A DNA stretch of 64,000 nt, from the NCBI RefSeq assembly GCF_030159795.1, contig NZ_BSND01000013.1:62001-126000 (forward strand), read 5' to 3'. The first letter of the stretch is position 1; every line of letters starts with the position of its first letter. This document shows positions 1 to 9,146 of this stretch, piece by piece. Position numbers and translations under genes: made by a program. The notes under the pieces were generated by a model. The model was not told the origin of the DNA, did no database searches, and worked only from the letters and a program-made list of their open reading frames with translations. This stretch comes from Methylophaga thalassica. Its GTDB lineage: Bacteria > Pseudomonadota > Gammaproteobacteria > Nitrosococcales > Methylophagaceae.

Positions 1-2807
1 AACCGCGGCTATATAGCAGTTCTTTCTCAGAAAATGCCTTTATGTATTTTGCTGTTACCCCGCTGCCCGGAAATCCACTGAGCCTTGATATGGATATGGT
101 CACTGATTTCATCGATGATGATGTCAGACCTCGTATGGAAAGGGTTCCTGGAGTATCTGAAGTTCAACTTCGTGGTGGTGCTGAAAGACAAATACAAATC
201 CATATAGATCCCGCCAAACTCGCACAACGAGGTCTGTCCTTAACTGATGTCAGAGACGCCATTCGTGAACGTAACAGAGATACCTCAGCCGGCGATCTTG
301 ACGATGGTAAGCGCCGTTACTTTATCCGGACCGTAGGACGTTTCAAAGATGTTGAAAGCCTTCGAGAATTGACTCTGGCTCATCGCAATAATGCGGATAT
401 CAAACTCAAAGACGTGGCAGAAGTCAGGCTGGATCACTATGAAGTGCGAGGTTTATCGATAGTCAATGATGAAGCGGCACTGACCATGGCCGTTAAGCGA
501 GAAACAGGCTCAAATGTCATTGATATCAAACAGGCCATGCTGAAAGAAATTGATGAAATCCGCCAGGATCAACTTCATCCTAACGGTTTAACTATTTCCC
601 TGATAGGTGATGACGTTCGTTATGTTCAAGCCTCTGTAGAAAAAGTCACGCAGAACCTGGCTCTGGGCGCCATTCTTGCGACACTTATTCTGTATTTATT
701 TTTACGTTCGGGCAGAGCCACCGTTATCGGCCTACTCGGCATGCCGGTATGTACGATTGCCGCCTTTATCGGTTTACTCGCCTTTGATCGCACGATCAAT
801 GTGATCTCTCTGGCAGGGATTGCTTTTGCCATAGGTATGACCGTGGATAACACCATTGTGGTCTTGGAAAGTATTGAACAGGCACGTCGACGTGGATTAG
901 ATCGGATTCAAGCGGCCATTACTGGCGTAAAAGAAGTCTGGACTGCGGTACTGGCTTCCAGTATGACCACGGTATTAGTGTTTGCTCCGGTGTTATTTGT
1001 TGATGAAGAAGCGGGTCAACTTTATTCAGATATTGCGATTGCGATATCTACAGCTATTTTAGCCTCTATGCTATTTGCTGTTGCCGTGGTACCGGCTGCC
1101 TGTGCCCGGGTTGGGTTTGGTGATGATCGAGATCATGGCGATGATTTAAAACATCCTGGCCCGATTTTAAAAATGGTCAGCTGGCTCAATACCTCACCTT
1201 TAAAACGCTTACTTTCCATTGTGATTATTTTTACCAGCACCATGGGCGCTGGCTGGTATCTGCTACCACCAGCTGAGTATTTACCGGAAGGTGAAGAACC
1301 CAAAGCCTTCAGTATGATGATTGCCCCTCCCGGCTATAACATACCTGAGATGCGTTTATTGGCAGATGATATCCGCCAGCATTTAAGCGAAGCCTTGCAT
1401 GCCGATCCACAAAAGTTTGATAACGGTGAACACCGCTTACCTGCACTGAAATATTATTTTCAGCGGATTAATCCAGGCTCAATATGGATTCTGAGTGAAC
1501 CTGTTCGTCCAAAAGATTTACAGGCGATGATGGATGCACTCACGTCGATGTTTAAAGAATATCCGGGAATGCGTGGTTTCTCGAACCGGGGTTCGATTAT
1601 TTCCAGCAATCAGGGAGGCACACGCGCTGTTAATCTCGATATTTCCGGCGCCGATCAGGAAAGTCTCTACAGCACGGCTGAATATGCAATGAGACGTGCT
1701 GAAAAGCTGTTTGGCAATCCGCAGATCGAGTCTGAACCTTCAGCACTGTCTCTCGATCAACCCTTAGTTGAAATTCGTCCGAACTGGGATCGACTAGCCG
1801 AGATTGATATGTCTGCAGATGATTTTGGTTACACGGTAGCAGCGCTGAGTGATGGCGCTTATGTCGATGAGTTTTTTATGAATGATGACAAAATTGATAT
1901 GTTCATCTTTAGCACCGCCGGACAAAACCAAACCCTGTCGTCACTGGCTAATGTGCCTATCATGACGCCACAAGGTACGGTTTTACCCTTAAATGCGCTG
2001 GCGAATATTGTTGATACGGTAGACAGTGATCAATTACGACGTGTGAATGGTCGTCGTACCGTCACCTTACTGATTATTCCGCCACGAGAAATTGCACTGG
2101 AAACCGCGGTGAACCAGGTTCGCACCCAAATGCTGCCAAATATGCAGGCTGAGGGGGAAGTGGCTAAAGGGGTTTCTATCAGCATTTCGGGCGCCGCTGA
2201 TCAGTTAGATGCTACCCGTGAATCCTTATCAGGCAACCTTGTCATTGCGTTAATTCTTATTTATTTGCTGCTGGTCGCTATCTTTAGTCACTGGTGGTAT
2301 CCACTACTCATTCTTGCGACCGTGCCCTTAGGTATTGCTGGAGGTATTGTCGGCTTAGCGGCAGTCAATGCCGCCGGGCCATTACTCAACCTGTTTGGTC
2401 TTCCAGCGATTATTCAACCATTCGATATGATTACCATGCTTGGTTTTGTCATTTTGCTGGGTACTGTCGTCAACAACCCTATTCTGATTGTTGAACAGGC
2501 GCGAAGAAATTTAGAAGATAAAGCAGTATCTGTGCGTGATGCGGTCAATCAGGCGGTTGCCACTCGCTTGCGTCCAATCTTGATGTCTACCGCCACTACC
2601 GTGTTTGGTCTGGCACCTTTGGTCTTTATTCCAGGTGCAGGGACGGAGCTTTATCGCGGCGTCGGTATCGTCGTGCTGGTTGGCATTTTATGTTCAATGA
2701 TCGTCACGCTGACCTTTTTACCCAGCTTGTTAATCACTGTTTTAAACTGGGCTGAACGCTTCTCCGTTAAGAAAACAGAGATTAATGAAGCAACGACGAG
2801 AATGTAA
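1..2807 (+). CDS. RND-family efflux transporter permease, 5'-truncated by the window edge
   Basis: Inner-membrane permease of a tripartite RND efflux pump, which exports substrates using the proton gradient. The frame is open from base 3 with no start codon, so the gene begins upstream. About 934 residues are present against roughly 1030 for the family, so about 100 N-terminal residues are missing. The two-fold repeat of the family is visible. The first half carries a membrane segment with GMTVDNTIVVLES, where the ion-relay aspartate lies, and the second half carries LGTVVNNPILIVEQARRN. Each half ends in a hydrophobic helix bundle, and large periplasmic porter domains lie between. The VDN/VNN motifs suggest a hydrophobe or amphiphile exporter rather than a CusA-type metal pump, but the substrate cannot be told. 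The membrane-fusion partner is not in the window. Confidence 0.9.
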   Translation, partial: PRLYSSSFSENAFMYFAVTPLPGNPLSLDMDMVTDFIDDDVRPRMERVPGVSEVQLRGGAERQIQIHIDPAKLAQRGLSLTDVRDAIRERNRDTSAGDLDDGKRRYFIRTVGRFKDVESLRELTLAHRNNADIKLKDVAEVRLDHYEVRGLSIVNDEAALTMAVKRETGSNVIDIKQAMLKEIDEIRQDQLHPNGLTISLIGDDVRYVQASVEKVTQNLALGAILATLILYLFLRSGRATVIGLLGMPVCTIAAFIGLLAFDRTINVISLAGIAFAIGMTVDNTIVVLESIEQARRRGLDRIQAAITGVKEVWTAVLASSMTTVLVFAPVLFVDEEAGQLYSDIAIAISTAILASMLFAVAVVPAACARVGFGDDRDHGDDLKHPGPILKMVSWLNTSPLKRLLSIVIIFTSTMGAGWYLLPPAEYLPEGEEPKAFSMMIAPPGYNIPEMRLLADDIRQHLSEALHADPQKFDNGEHRLPALKYYFQRINPGSIWILSEPVRPKDLQAMMDALTSMFKEYPGMRGFSNRGSIISSNQGGTRAVNLDISGADQESLYSTAEYAMRRAEKLFGNPQIESEPSALSLDQPLVEIRPNWDRLAEIDMSADDFGYTVAALSDGAYVDEFFMNDDKIDMFIFSTAGQNQTLSSLANVPIMTPQGTVLPLNALANIVDTVDSDQLRRVNGRRTVTLLIIPPREIALETAVNQVRTQMLPNMQAEGEVAKGVSISISGAADQLDATRESLSGNLVIALILIYLLLVAIFSHWWYPLLILATVPLGIAGGIVGLAAVNAAGPLLNLFGLPAIIQPFDMITMLGFVILLGTVVNNPILIVEQARRNLEDKAVSVRDAVNQAVATRLRPILMSTATTVFGLAPLVFIPGAGTELYRGVGIVVLVGILCSMIVTLTFLPSLLITVLNWAERFSVKKTEINEATTRM

Positions 2808-2832
2808 CTAACACCACTTGTTCTATTTGAAT

Positions 2833-3273
2833 TTATCTCAATGGTTTGCTGACCAGATAATGTGGACCGATGCCGGAAATCATAAACTCCTCGGAAGCCA
2901 GCGTATAAGCTGATCGGCGATAAAAACCGATTGCCGTACTTCTGGCATTGGCCCAGATGAGGGTTGCTCTCTGGGATTTCGCATATCGCTCCGCAGCCGT
3001 CAGTAAGGCGCTTCCAACACCTCTGCCTCGGTAATCCGGTGCAGTTGCCATCGCTCTGATTTGATAGCTATTGCTCTGCTTCAATAAAGGATTATCGTTG
3101 AGATAAACCGATACTATTCCAACGATATTCTCGGTTTGATCCACGGCAGCAAAATGTCTTGTGGTGACAGCATCATCGCCCTCAAAGACACATTCAGAAA
3201 GCGGTTTACCTGTGCGCAAAACCTGACTTCTTAAAGCATGTGTTTGCTGTGAAGCTATTTCTCTAATTTCCAT
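2833..3273 (-). CDS. GNAT family N-acetyltransferase
   Basis: Acyl-CoA-dependent N-acetyltransferase of unknown substrate, 146 residues from the chosen start. The acetyl-CoA pyrophosphate loop is clear as YRGRGVGSALLTAAERYA, followed by the usual beta strand and a C-terminal Tyr-containing region (GFYRRSAY). The frame extends 20 codons further upstream to 3333, but that extension is a purely hydrophobic stretch that would add a membrane anchor unusual for the family. The ATG at 3273 is preceded by GAGAA and begins the normal GNAT fold, so I prefer it. The gene is convergent with the RND gene and lies downstream of the iron receptor, with a terminator between. The link to either neighbour is unclear. 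Confidence 0.8.
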   Translation of the reverse strand: MEIREIASQQTHALRSQVLRTGKPLSECVFEGDDAVTTRHFAAVDQTENIVGIVSVYLNDNPLLKQSNSYQIRAMATAPDYRGRGVGSALLTAAERYAKSQRATLIWANARSTAIGFYRRSAYTLASEEFMISGIGPHYLVSKPLR

Positions 3274-3412
3274 ATTTCTCAACGACAACGGCAATAGGAT
3301 GATGACTATCAAAAATAAACTTAATAAAGGCATCCATTAAACGGCGTGATTATACCTTTTCAACACCAGAGTGAAGCCAAGTGACCAGAACAGCCAAAGC
3401 TAAATTATGCTG

Positions 3413-3447
3413 AAAAAAACACCTCTCTTCTCTGATAACAAGAGAGG
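3413..3447 (-). terminator. Rho-independent terminator after the TonB-dependent receptor
   Basis: On the minus strand an 8-bp stem (CCTCTCTT paired with AAGAGAGG, loop about 10 bases) is followed after two bases by seven T residues. It lies just past the receptor stop codon, so it would end the sigma/anti-sigma/receptor transcript before the acetyltransferase gene. Confidence 0.8.
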
Positions 3448-3455
3448 CGGATAAT

Positions 3456-5843
3456 TCAAAAGTCGATGCTGGTTGAGATGGTAAATGTGCGTGGTGCGCC
3501 GTAAGCCATGCCGCTCCAGGTATCCACACCTGACCAGTAGTCACGATCAAAGACATTATGGATACCGGCACGAACGGTCACGTCTTTACCTGCCACCAAC
3601 AGATCATAACGAGCACCCAGGTCGAGTCGGGTCCAGCTGGGGATTTTCTGAGTATTGGCCTGATTAACATATTGTTCACCGGTGTAAATCAAATTTGCCG
3701 TCCAGGTTAAAGCTGGCAGCATGGGCATATCCCATTCAGCACTAATATTGGCCTGACGTTCAGCGACACCAACAGGGGTATTACCTTGGGTTGCCGGGTT
3801 ATTGGTTTTATTTAATTCTGCATCCAGTAACATCAAACCACCTAATAGCCGAACATCTGGGGTTAATTGTCCAAAAACATTCATTTCGATGCCGCGGTTG
3901 CGTTGTTCACCTGACACAGATGAGATATTGTTCACCGTCTGATAGCTGGGCTTTTCGATCTGGAACAAACTCACTGTTGATGTGAACTCACCAAAATCAA
4001 TCTTAGCACCCACTTCATATTGCTTGGTTTTATAGGGTTCAAACACTTCCCCCGCATTGGCTGAACTATCGGGCGCAATATCGCCTTTACTCAAGCCCTC
4101 ACTGCGATTGGCGTAAAACGATACATTTTCCCAGGGTTTAATGACTACACCCACCATCGGTGTTAATGCACTTTCATTGTAGTGTGTGGTGACGGCACCA
4201 GTACTGGCATTAAAACTGTCTGATTCCACCTGTTGTCTTCTGACACCAATGGTCAGTTGCACTCTGTCATCCAACGCAGACAAGGTATCCGCTAAAGCTA
4301 TCCCTGTTAATCTACTCTCACTGACTCTGGGTGCATTATGCGGATTAGCGACCACAATCTCTGCCTGATCGGTCGGTGAATAGAGATTATTTAAATAGGA
4401 TGAACTGGCATTGATCGTCGCTTTTTCGAGCTGATCGCGATACTCCGTTAATTGCACAGTCATATTGTGATTTATCGCACCCGTATCAAACCAGCCTCTC
4501 AAGCCAGTGCTGACGGTATATCTATCCACATTAAAATCGGCATTACTTGGTGTTACGGTGACATCACCCGATGCATTGGTAATGCTGGGATAACCAAATA
4601 ACCGGGATACACGGGTTTTACCACCGCCGATATCTGCAAAAAAAGTTAATTGGTCATGGATATCGTATTCCGCTTTGAGCAGTAATGACTTGTCATCTAC
4701 CTTCGACCATTCCCAATCCTGAGTAATATTATGTTCACCATCCGGCGCTGACGGCACATCAACACCATTGGCTAACCATAAATGGCGTAAGGGGGCATCC
4801 AGATCTTCTTTTTGATGAATAAGATCGGCTGTCATTCTCAGTTTTTCGCCCTGATAATCCAAAGCTAATGCCCATGACTCGACTTCGCGTGATTGATTTT
4901 CACGCTCGGTATGACCATCACTGACCGTACCGTTAAATCTAACCCCAAATTGATCGTCATCACCAAAACGTCGACTCAGATCAAGATGGCCTTTTAATTG
5001 GCTGTCGGAAGCATAAGATGCGGTCAACCGCGTTAAATCCTCATCCAGAGCGCGCTTGGGAACGATATTGATACTGCCACCCACACTACTATCTGGTGAC
5101 ATTCCATAGATCATCGATGCCGGGCCTTTTATGACTTCAATTCTGTCCACATAATCTGCCAACACCCGGTAATTAGACGCCACACCATAGACACCATCAA
5201 AGGCGATATCCCCTGAGTTACCTTCATTCATAGCAAAACCACGAATACGGAAAGAATCCAGCATGCCACCACTCACATGTGCTGTTCTGACGGAAGGATC
5301 AGTTGATACCACATCGGCTATGGTTTCGGCCTGAGTATTGTCGATAAAATCACTGGTAAAGTTGGTCATATTAAACGGCGTGTCCATCACATCACGGTTA
5401 CCCAAGATACCGACACGACCTTGTTTGGCGATCTGTCCCCCAGCATATTTTTCAGTTTGTAAGGACTTTTTTACTTTTTCAGCGTTTATATCTATAGCGC
5501 TTAAAACAACCTTATCCTCTGACACCGCTTTAATAACAAAGCCTGTACCGGTATCTTCCGCCCGCAGCTTATGTCCATCTAATAACATCTCTAAAGCGTT
5601 CTGCGGCGTATAAAAACCTTTAATCGCTTTTGCTGATTTGTTTTTCACCAGATCAGTATTGACCACGATGGATATCTCTGTCTGGCTAGCAAGTTGGTTG
5701 AGACTAGTTGATAAAAGACCCGCCTTAATATCAATTGGCTTTTTCTGACTCTCTGCCGCCGTCACAACGGAAAGCCAGCTTAATAAAAACACAAAAAGGC
5801 TATAGCGAAACCCGGCTGTTGAAAAAAAACGATAAATAAACAT
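3456..5843 (-). CDS. TonB-dependent siderophore receptor with N-terminal signalling domain
   Basis: Outer-membrane, TonB-powered importer of an iron chelate that also signals to the regulators encoded upstream. The 795 residues start with a signal peptide (about 1-30, ending VVTAAES). A secretin/TonB short N-terminal domain follows (about 35-105, DIKAGLLSTSLNQLA), the part that contacts FecR-type anti-sigma factors. The plug domain comes next (about 150-260, with FRIRGFAMNEGN and RIEVIKGPASMIYG), then a 22-strand-type barrel ending in the terminal Phe typical of outer-membrane proteins (STSIDF). A Shine-Dalgarno AGGGAG precedes the ATG. Its position directly downstream of sigma and anti-sigma genes matches FecIRA/FpvIRA-type cell-surface signalling. 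The siderophore cannot be named from sequence, and no ABC permease is nearby. Confidence 0.92.
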   Translation of the reverse strand: MFIYRFFSTAGFRYSLFVFLLSWLSVVTAAESQKKPIDIKAGLLSTSLNQLASQTEISIVVNTDLVKNKSAKAIKGFYTPQNALEMLLDGHKLRAEDTGTGFVIKAVSEDKVVLSAIDINAEKVKKSLQTEKYAGGQIAKQGRVGILGNRDVMDTPFNMTNFTSDFIDNTQAETIADVVSTDPSVRTAHVSGGMLDSFRIRGFAMNEGNSGDIAFDGVYGVASNYRVLADYVDRIEVIKGPASMIYGMSPDSSVGGSINIVPKRALDEDLTRLTASYASDSQLKGHLDLSRRFGDDDQFGVRFNGTVSDGHTERENQSREVESWALALDYQGEKLRMTADLIHQKEDLDAPLRHLWLANGVDVPSAPDGEHNITQDWEWSKVDDKSLLLKAEYDIHDQLTFFADIGGGKTRVSRLFGYPSITNASGDVTVTPSNADFNVDRYTVSTGLRGWFDTGAINHNMTVQLTEYRDQLEKATINASSSYLNNLYSPTDQAEIVVANPHNAPRVSESRLTGIALADTLSALDDRVQLTIGVRRQQVESDSFNASTGAVTTHYNESALTPMVGVVIKPWENVSFYANRSEGLSKGDIAPDSSANAGEVFEPYKTKQYEVGAKIDFGEFTSTVSLFQIEKPSYQTVNNISSVSGEQRNRGIEMNVFGQLTPDVRLLGGLMLLDAELNKTNNPATQGNTPVGVAERQANISAEWDMPMLPALTWTANLIYTGEQYVNQANTQKIPSWTRLDLGARYDLLVAGKDVTVRAGIHNVFDRDYWSGVDTWSGMAYGAPRTFTISTSIDF

Positions 5844-5915
5844 GAGACTCCCTTATTTCATTTGTCTTATCTACTCTGACGAATGACATAAAGAAATCAC
5901 CACCTTTAACTTCAT

Positions 5916-6917
5916 TTATGTTTTTGGGACGACAGTAATAGCCGTCCACCAAGGACTGATATGGGTGACTTTTAGCGGGAATGAGTCTGCTAATAAGGCT
6001 AATGCCGACTGCGGATTATCGAGTGGCAACACGGCCGAGACATGGTAATTCTCTAACTGCTGAGCATCAAAATAGAAATAGCCCTTATGGAAACGGTTCA
6101 GAATAGTAAGCACCTCATTTAACGGCATACCATCCACCATCAACTGGTGTTTATTCCACATCAGACTGACATCAGCAACACTAAAATCAGAAACCTTACC
6201 CAAATGTTCAGCATAAACACGAATCTGCTGGCCCGGCTGAAGGGGCTTAACATCGCAGCCTTGTCGCTGACATGTGGCTGCTACAGTGGATTCGATGACT
6301 TTCAGTAAGGTGTAATCGCTACGTTTATCCACACTAAACTCTGTACCCAAAGCCGTGAGACTACCGTGTTCTGTTTTGACGACAAACGGTCTTTGTCGAT
6401 TTTTACTTACCTTGACCCGTATTTCTCCCTTTAATAAATGAATGGTTCGCTGGCTATGATTAAAATCCACATTAATAGCACTATCACTGCTGAGCATAAT
6501 TACTGAGTTATCTGCCAGGGTGTAGGATTGCCAATCACCGACGGATGTTTGTTTATCAGCCATCATCAGCGTGACTTTATCTGGTAGCCAAACAAACATT
6601 GGGATAAAAATAACCATTAATAATACAAATGTTTTTGCTAAGGTCTGCCAGGAATGCTGATGATATGCTTTGCTGGTTGAGACTGATAATGCAGCCTTTG
6701 ATGCAGACCGGGGAAACTGTTGGATGTCACCTAAAAGGGTTTGTAACTTATCCACCGCCTCATCATGCTGAGGATCCTGATTTCTCCAGTCAAGGAAGGC
6801 TTGTTTTTGTGCTGTTGATGGTGGATTTTCTTCATCTGACATCAACACAACCCACTCTGCCGCTTGGGTGACAATGCTTTCTGAATCTGTCACTTCAGGT
6901 GATGAACTCGTGACCAT
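5916..6917 (-). CDS. FecR-type anti-sigma factor / surface-signalling transmembrane protein
   Basis: Inner-membrane regulator that relays receptor occupancy to the adjacent ECF sigma factor. The 333 residues show a cytoplasmic DUF4880-like N-terminus (about 15-60, AAEWVVLMSDEENPP and AFLDWRNQDPQHDEAV) that binds the sigma factor. One membrane segment follows (about 93-110), then a periplasmic FecR domain (about 125-215, SYTLADNSVIMLSSDSAINV and HLLKGEIRVKV). The C-terminal region (about 265-325) should contact the receptor signalling domain. The start codon overlaps the stop of the sigma gene in a TAATG arrangement, so the two are translationally coupled. The receptor gene follows after 72 bases. 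Confidence 0.92.
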   Translation of the reverse strand: MVTSSSPEVTDSESIVTQAAEWVVLMSDEENPPSTAQKQAFLDWRNQDPQHDEAVDKLQTLLGDIQQFPRSASKAALSVSTSKAYHQHSWQTLAKTFVLLMVIFIPMFVWLPDKVTLMMADKQTSVGDWQSYTLADNSVIMLSSDSAINVDFNHSQRTIHLLKGEIRVKVSKNRQRPFVVKTEHGSLTALGTEFSVDKRSDYTLLKVIESTVAATCQRQGCDVKPLQPGQQIRVYAEHLGKVSDFSVADVSLMWNKHQLMVDGMPLNEVLTILNRFHKGYFYFDAQQLENYHVSAVLPLDNPQSALALLADSFPLKVTHISPWWTAITVVPKT

Positions 6918-7465
6918 TAAAATGTTTCTGTTTCAAACGCCTGCTGACAGGCGACTAAACTCTGAATCAAATACTTCTGCACCATGGTGGTGGATACACC
7001 CAGTTTTTTACCAATGGCAGACTGGGTTAAACCATCAATATGCCTGAGAATAAAAGCCTGTCTGACGTGGCTAGGTAAGGTTTCCAGCGCCTCAGAAATT
7101 GTACTAAGTGCATTAATGACCAGATAAACATCTTCTGTTGATGGTATTGGCTCTGCATCATCCAGGCTAAGTTTTAACTCTTCTAAATAGGCTTGTTCTA
7201 ATAAAAAGCGGCGACGTTTATCAATCAATAAGCGCTTGGCAAGCGTCAACAACCAGGGACGAGGTTCTCTGATTTGAGTTAAGTCATTTTGTTTGCTGAT
7301 GACATTCACAAAGGTGTCATGGGTGAGATCGCTGGCGTTTTGCGAACAGCCTAATTTTTTACTTAACCAGCCCGTCAACCAATAGTGATGATTTTCATAC
7401 AAAGACGCAATAAAACTGTTTTTATAGCTCGGCTGATCAAAAACAATCTGTTTATTACTCGACAT
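6917..7465 (-). CDS. ECF-type RNA polymerase sigma factor, FecI-like
   Basis: Extracytoplasmic-function sigma-70 factor expected to transcribe the downstream iron receptor gene. Its 182 residues hold region 2 (about 15-85, including LTHDTFVNVISKQ and PRPWLLTLAKRLLIDKRRR) and region 4 with its helix-turn-helix (about 125-175, LPSHVRQAFILRHIDGLTQ and IGKKLGVSTTMVQKYL). The YENHHYWLTGWLSKKLG segment near the N-terminus is characteristic of FecI-like sigmas. It is the first gene of a three-gene iron module, and a Fur box lies about 30 bases upstream of its ATG, which implies repression when iron is plentiful. Confidence 0.92.
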   Translation of the reverse strand: MSSNKQIVFDQPSYKNSFIASLYENHHYWLTGWLSKKLGCSQNASDLTHDTFVNVISKQNDLTQIREPRPWLLTLAKRLLIDKRRRFLLEQAYLEELKLSLDDAEPIPSTEDVYLVINALSTISEALETLPSHVRQAFILRHIDGLTQSAIGKKLGVSTTMVQKYLIQSLVACQQAFETETF

Positions 7466-7496
7466 ATATTAAACGGCTGAACCATATATAGATATT

Positions 7497-7515
7497 AATG
7501 ATAACTATTATCATT
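7497..7515. promoter_or_regulatory. Fur box upstream of the fecI-like sigma gene
   Basis: The sequence AATGATAACTATTATCATT is an interrupted palindrome (7-base arms AATGATA and TATCATT around a 5-base centre). It closely matches the classical 19-bp Fur consensus of GATAAT hexamers. It lies 32-50 bases upstream of the sigma-factor start codon, where a promoter is expected. Iron-loaded Fur would block transcription of the iron module. Confidence 0.8.
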
Positions 7516-7672
7516 TAAAAACTATCCCTTATGCAACCTTTTGTTTTTAATAAAAACCGTTATCTGAGTTAATATGAAGCGATTATTGCATTGAGTAAGA
7601 TATGAATTATGTGTAGAAGCAAGCGGATGATCTACATTGAATAGATAAAATAACCAGAGATAATGATAAATA

Positions 7673-8023
7673 ATGAAAGAGACAGGAAAGATTAACTATC
7701 TTGAAATTCCATCGTCGGATTTAGATAAGACCAAAGCTTTTTTCAGTCATGCATTTGGCTGGAAATTTATTGATTATGGTCCGGACTATATCGCCATTGA
7801 AGACGCCGGCATTGATGGTGGATTTTATCGATCACCACTGGTCGCGACACCAGAGTCAGGTAGTGTATTGATAGTGCTCTATAGCAACGCTCTGGAGGAA
7901 ACACTAAAAGACGTAAACGCCGCTGGTGGTCAGATTGTCAAAGACATTTTCGCTTTTCCGGGAGGAAGACGTTTTCACTTCACCGATCTCACTGGTAATG
8001 AATATGCCGTATGGTCTGAATAA
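7673..8023 (+). CDS. VOC (glyoxalase/bleomycin-resistance) family protein
   Basis: Small vicinal-oxygen-chelate fold protein of 116 residues with the paired beta-alpha-beta-beta-beta modules: KINYLEIPSSDLDKTKAFFS at the start, and a C-terminal half ending FHFTDLTGNEYAVWSE. Such proteins are metal-dependent lyases, dioxygenases or drug-binding proteins. The specific reaction cannot be deduced, although the short single-domain form with the DLTGNE-type ending is common among uncharacterised glyoxalase-like proteins. The start lies at the end of a GATAATGATAAATAATG run that resembles half of a Fur site. It is transcribed divergently from the iron-signalling operon and is flanked downstream by a convergent mgtC-like gene. 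Confidence 0.85.
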   Translation: MKETGKINYLEIPSSDLDKTKAFFSHAFGWKFIDYGPDYIAIEDAGIDGGFYRSPLVATPESGSVLIVLYSNALEETLKDVNAAGGQIVKDIFAFPGGRRFHFTDLTGNEYAVWSE

Positions 8024-8042
8024 ACGATAACCTCCGACAAAC

Positions 8043-8474
8043 TTATGATTCATCACGCCTTTTCAGATAACTGCCAAACTGAAATATCAAAAAACCAATC
8101 AACGATAACACGATAGCAATTTCATACCTTCTGTAAGCCACGGAAAGACCTATCGCACCCGTTAACCAAATACCGGCCGCGTTAGCGGTACCCATCGCTC
8201 TGCCAGATTCTTTCACAATGGCACCACCACCTATAAACCCCATACCGGTAATCACGCCATACATGACCCGCGCTTCAGCATCACTTCCCTGATAAACATC
8301 CATCGCTACCAACATAAACGCACAGCAGGCAATAGACACCAAGGGATAGGTTCTTAACCCGGCACCGCCGGTATCTACATATTCACGGTTAAACGCAATA
8401 GGCAGTGCGAGCATAAACGCGATACCTATCTGATATAAATTAAACCAAACCTGATCAAAATTAATATCGGGCAT
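8043..8474 (-). CDS. MgtC/SapB family membrane protein
   Basis: Inner-membrane protein of 143 residues with four or five hydrophobic segments. The conserved MgtC/SapB N-domain features are clear: an FNRE motif after the first helix, GLRTYPLVSIACCAFML, and the glycine-rich GVITGMGFIGGGAIVKE. The C-terminal cytoplasmic domain found in virulence-type MgtC is absent, as in most environmental SapB-like proteins. Family roles include magnesium homeostasis and modulation of the F-type ATP synthase, but the role here is unknown. It lies in a run of minus-strand envelope genes, 48 bases downstream of the lipocalin gene. Confidence 0.88.
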   Translation of the reverse strand: MPDINFDQVWFNLYQIGIAFMLALPIAFNREYVDTGGAGLRTYPLVSIACCAFMLVAMDVYQGSDAEARVMYGVITGMGFIGGGAIVKESGRAMGTANAAGIWLTGAIGLSVAYRRYEIAIVLSLIGFLIFQFGSYLKRRDES

Positions 8475-8522
8475 AAAAACATCTCTTAAAGGCAGAATGT
8501 CACCATGCCATTAGCCGGCCAT

Positions 8523-9047
8523 CTATTTCAATGATTTTTGTTTCACAAAGATCAGATCATCTGTATCGAAACCCGACGCTTTAGCTCTATTAATAAAGCG
8601 TTGCTTCACCTCTTCAGACACATCCGGAGTCCGTGACAGTAACCACAGATAATTGTGATTAGGACCAGAAACAAAGGCGTAACGGTAATCATCTTCTAAT
8701 TCAAATACCACATAACTTCCATAAAAAGGCCCAAAAAAAGAGACTTTAAGATGTCCGGTATGTGGACCTTCGACAAAATAAGCTTTGCCTTCGGCCTGTT
8801 TCCACTCCTTATCCTCTTCCGAGTAACCGCGGTTGATCACTTTAACGCCACCATCCCCTTTTAAAGAGTATTGCGCTGTAACATTACTTAAACCACGTTC
8901 AAAGCGATGATCAAGTCTGGCTACTTCGTACCAGTTGCCGAGATAGCGGTTTAAAACAAAGTTATCTACAGGTGTGACGCCTTTGGGTGTGCCTGTACAG
9001 GCTACGACGCTCATAACTAACAAACAAAGCATGCCGATTAGCCGCAT
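8523..9047 (-). CDS. blc: Outer-membrane lipocalin (Blc-like lipoprotein)
   Basis: Bacterial lipocalin, a lipid-anchored beta-barrel that binds lysophospholipids or other hydrophobic ligands. The 174 residues begin with a lipoprotein signal peptide whose lipobox (MSVVAC) places the acylated Cys at about residue 17. The hallmark lipocalin motif GNWYEVARLDHRFERGL appears at about 36-52. Conserved strand motifs follow: VTAQYSLKGDGGVKVINRGY and the late YLWLLSRTPDVSEEV. Length and motif order match E. coli Blc. It lies in a group of small envelope proteins on the minus strand. Confidence 0.9.
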   Translation of the reverse strand: MRLIGMLCLLVMSVVACTGTPKGVTPVDNFVLNRYLGNWYEVARLDHRFERGLSNVTAQYSLKGDGGVKVINRGYSEEDKEWKQAEGKAYFVEGPHTGHLKVSFFGPFYGSYVVFELEDDYRYAFVSGPNHNYLWLLSRTPDVSEEVKQRFINRAKASGFDTDDLIFVKQKSLK

Positions 9048-9146
9048 ATATCACCGTCCTCTCATTATTTTTATGGCTGAAGCAATATGTGTACGACACG
9101 AATTGACGCTATTGTTTCCCTTAAAGAAGAAATAAGCTGATGGATC

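Noticed and set aside
3274-3333. Hydrophobic N-terminal extension of the GNAT protein
   Set aside because: A start with a ribosome-binding-like GAGAA at 3273 gives the normal family length; the extension looks like chance translation.
6325-6333. Perfect TTATCCACA DnaA box inside the FecR-type gene
   Set aside because: Single isolated copy in coding sequence with no other box nearby; expected by chance in 64 kb.
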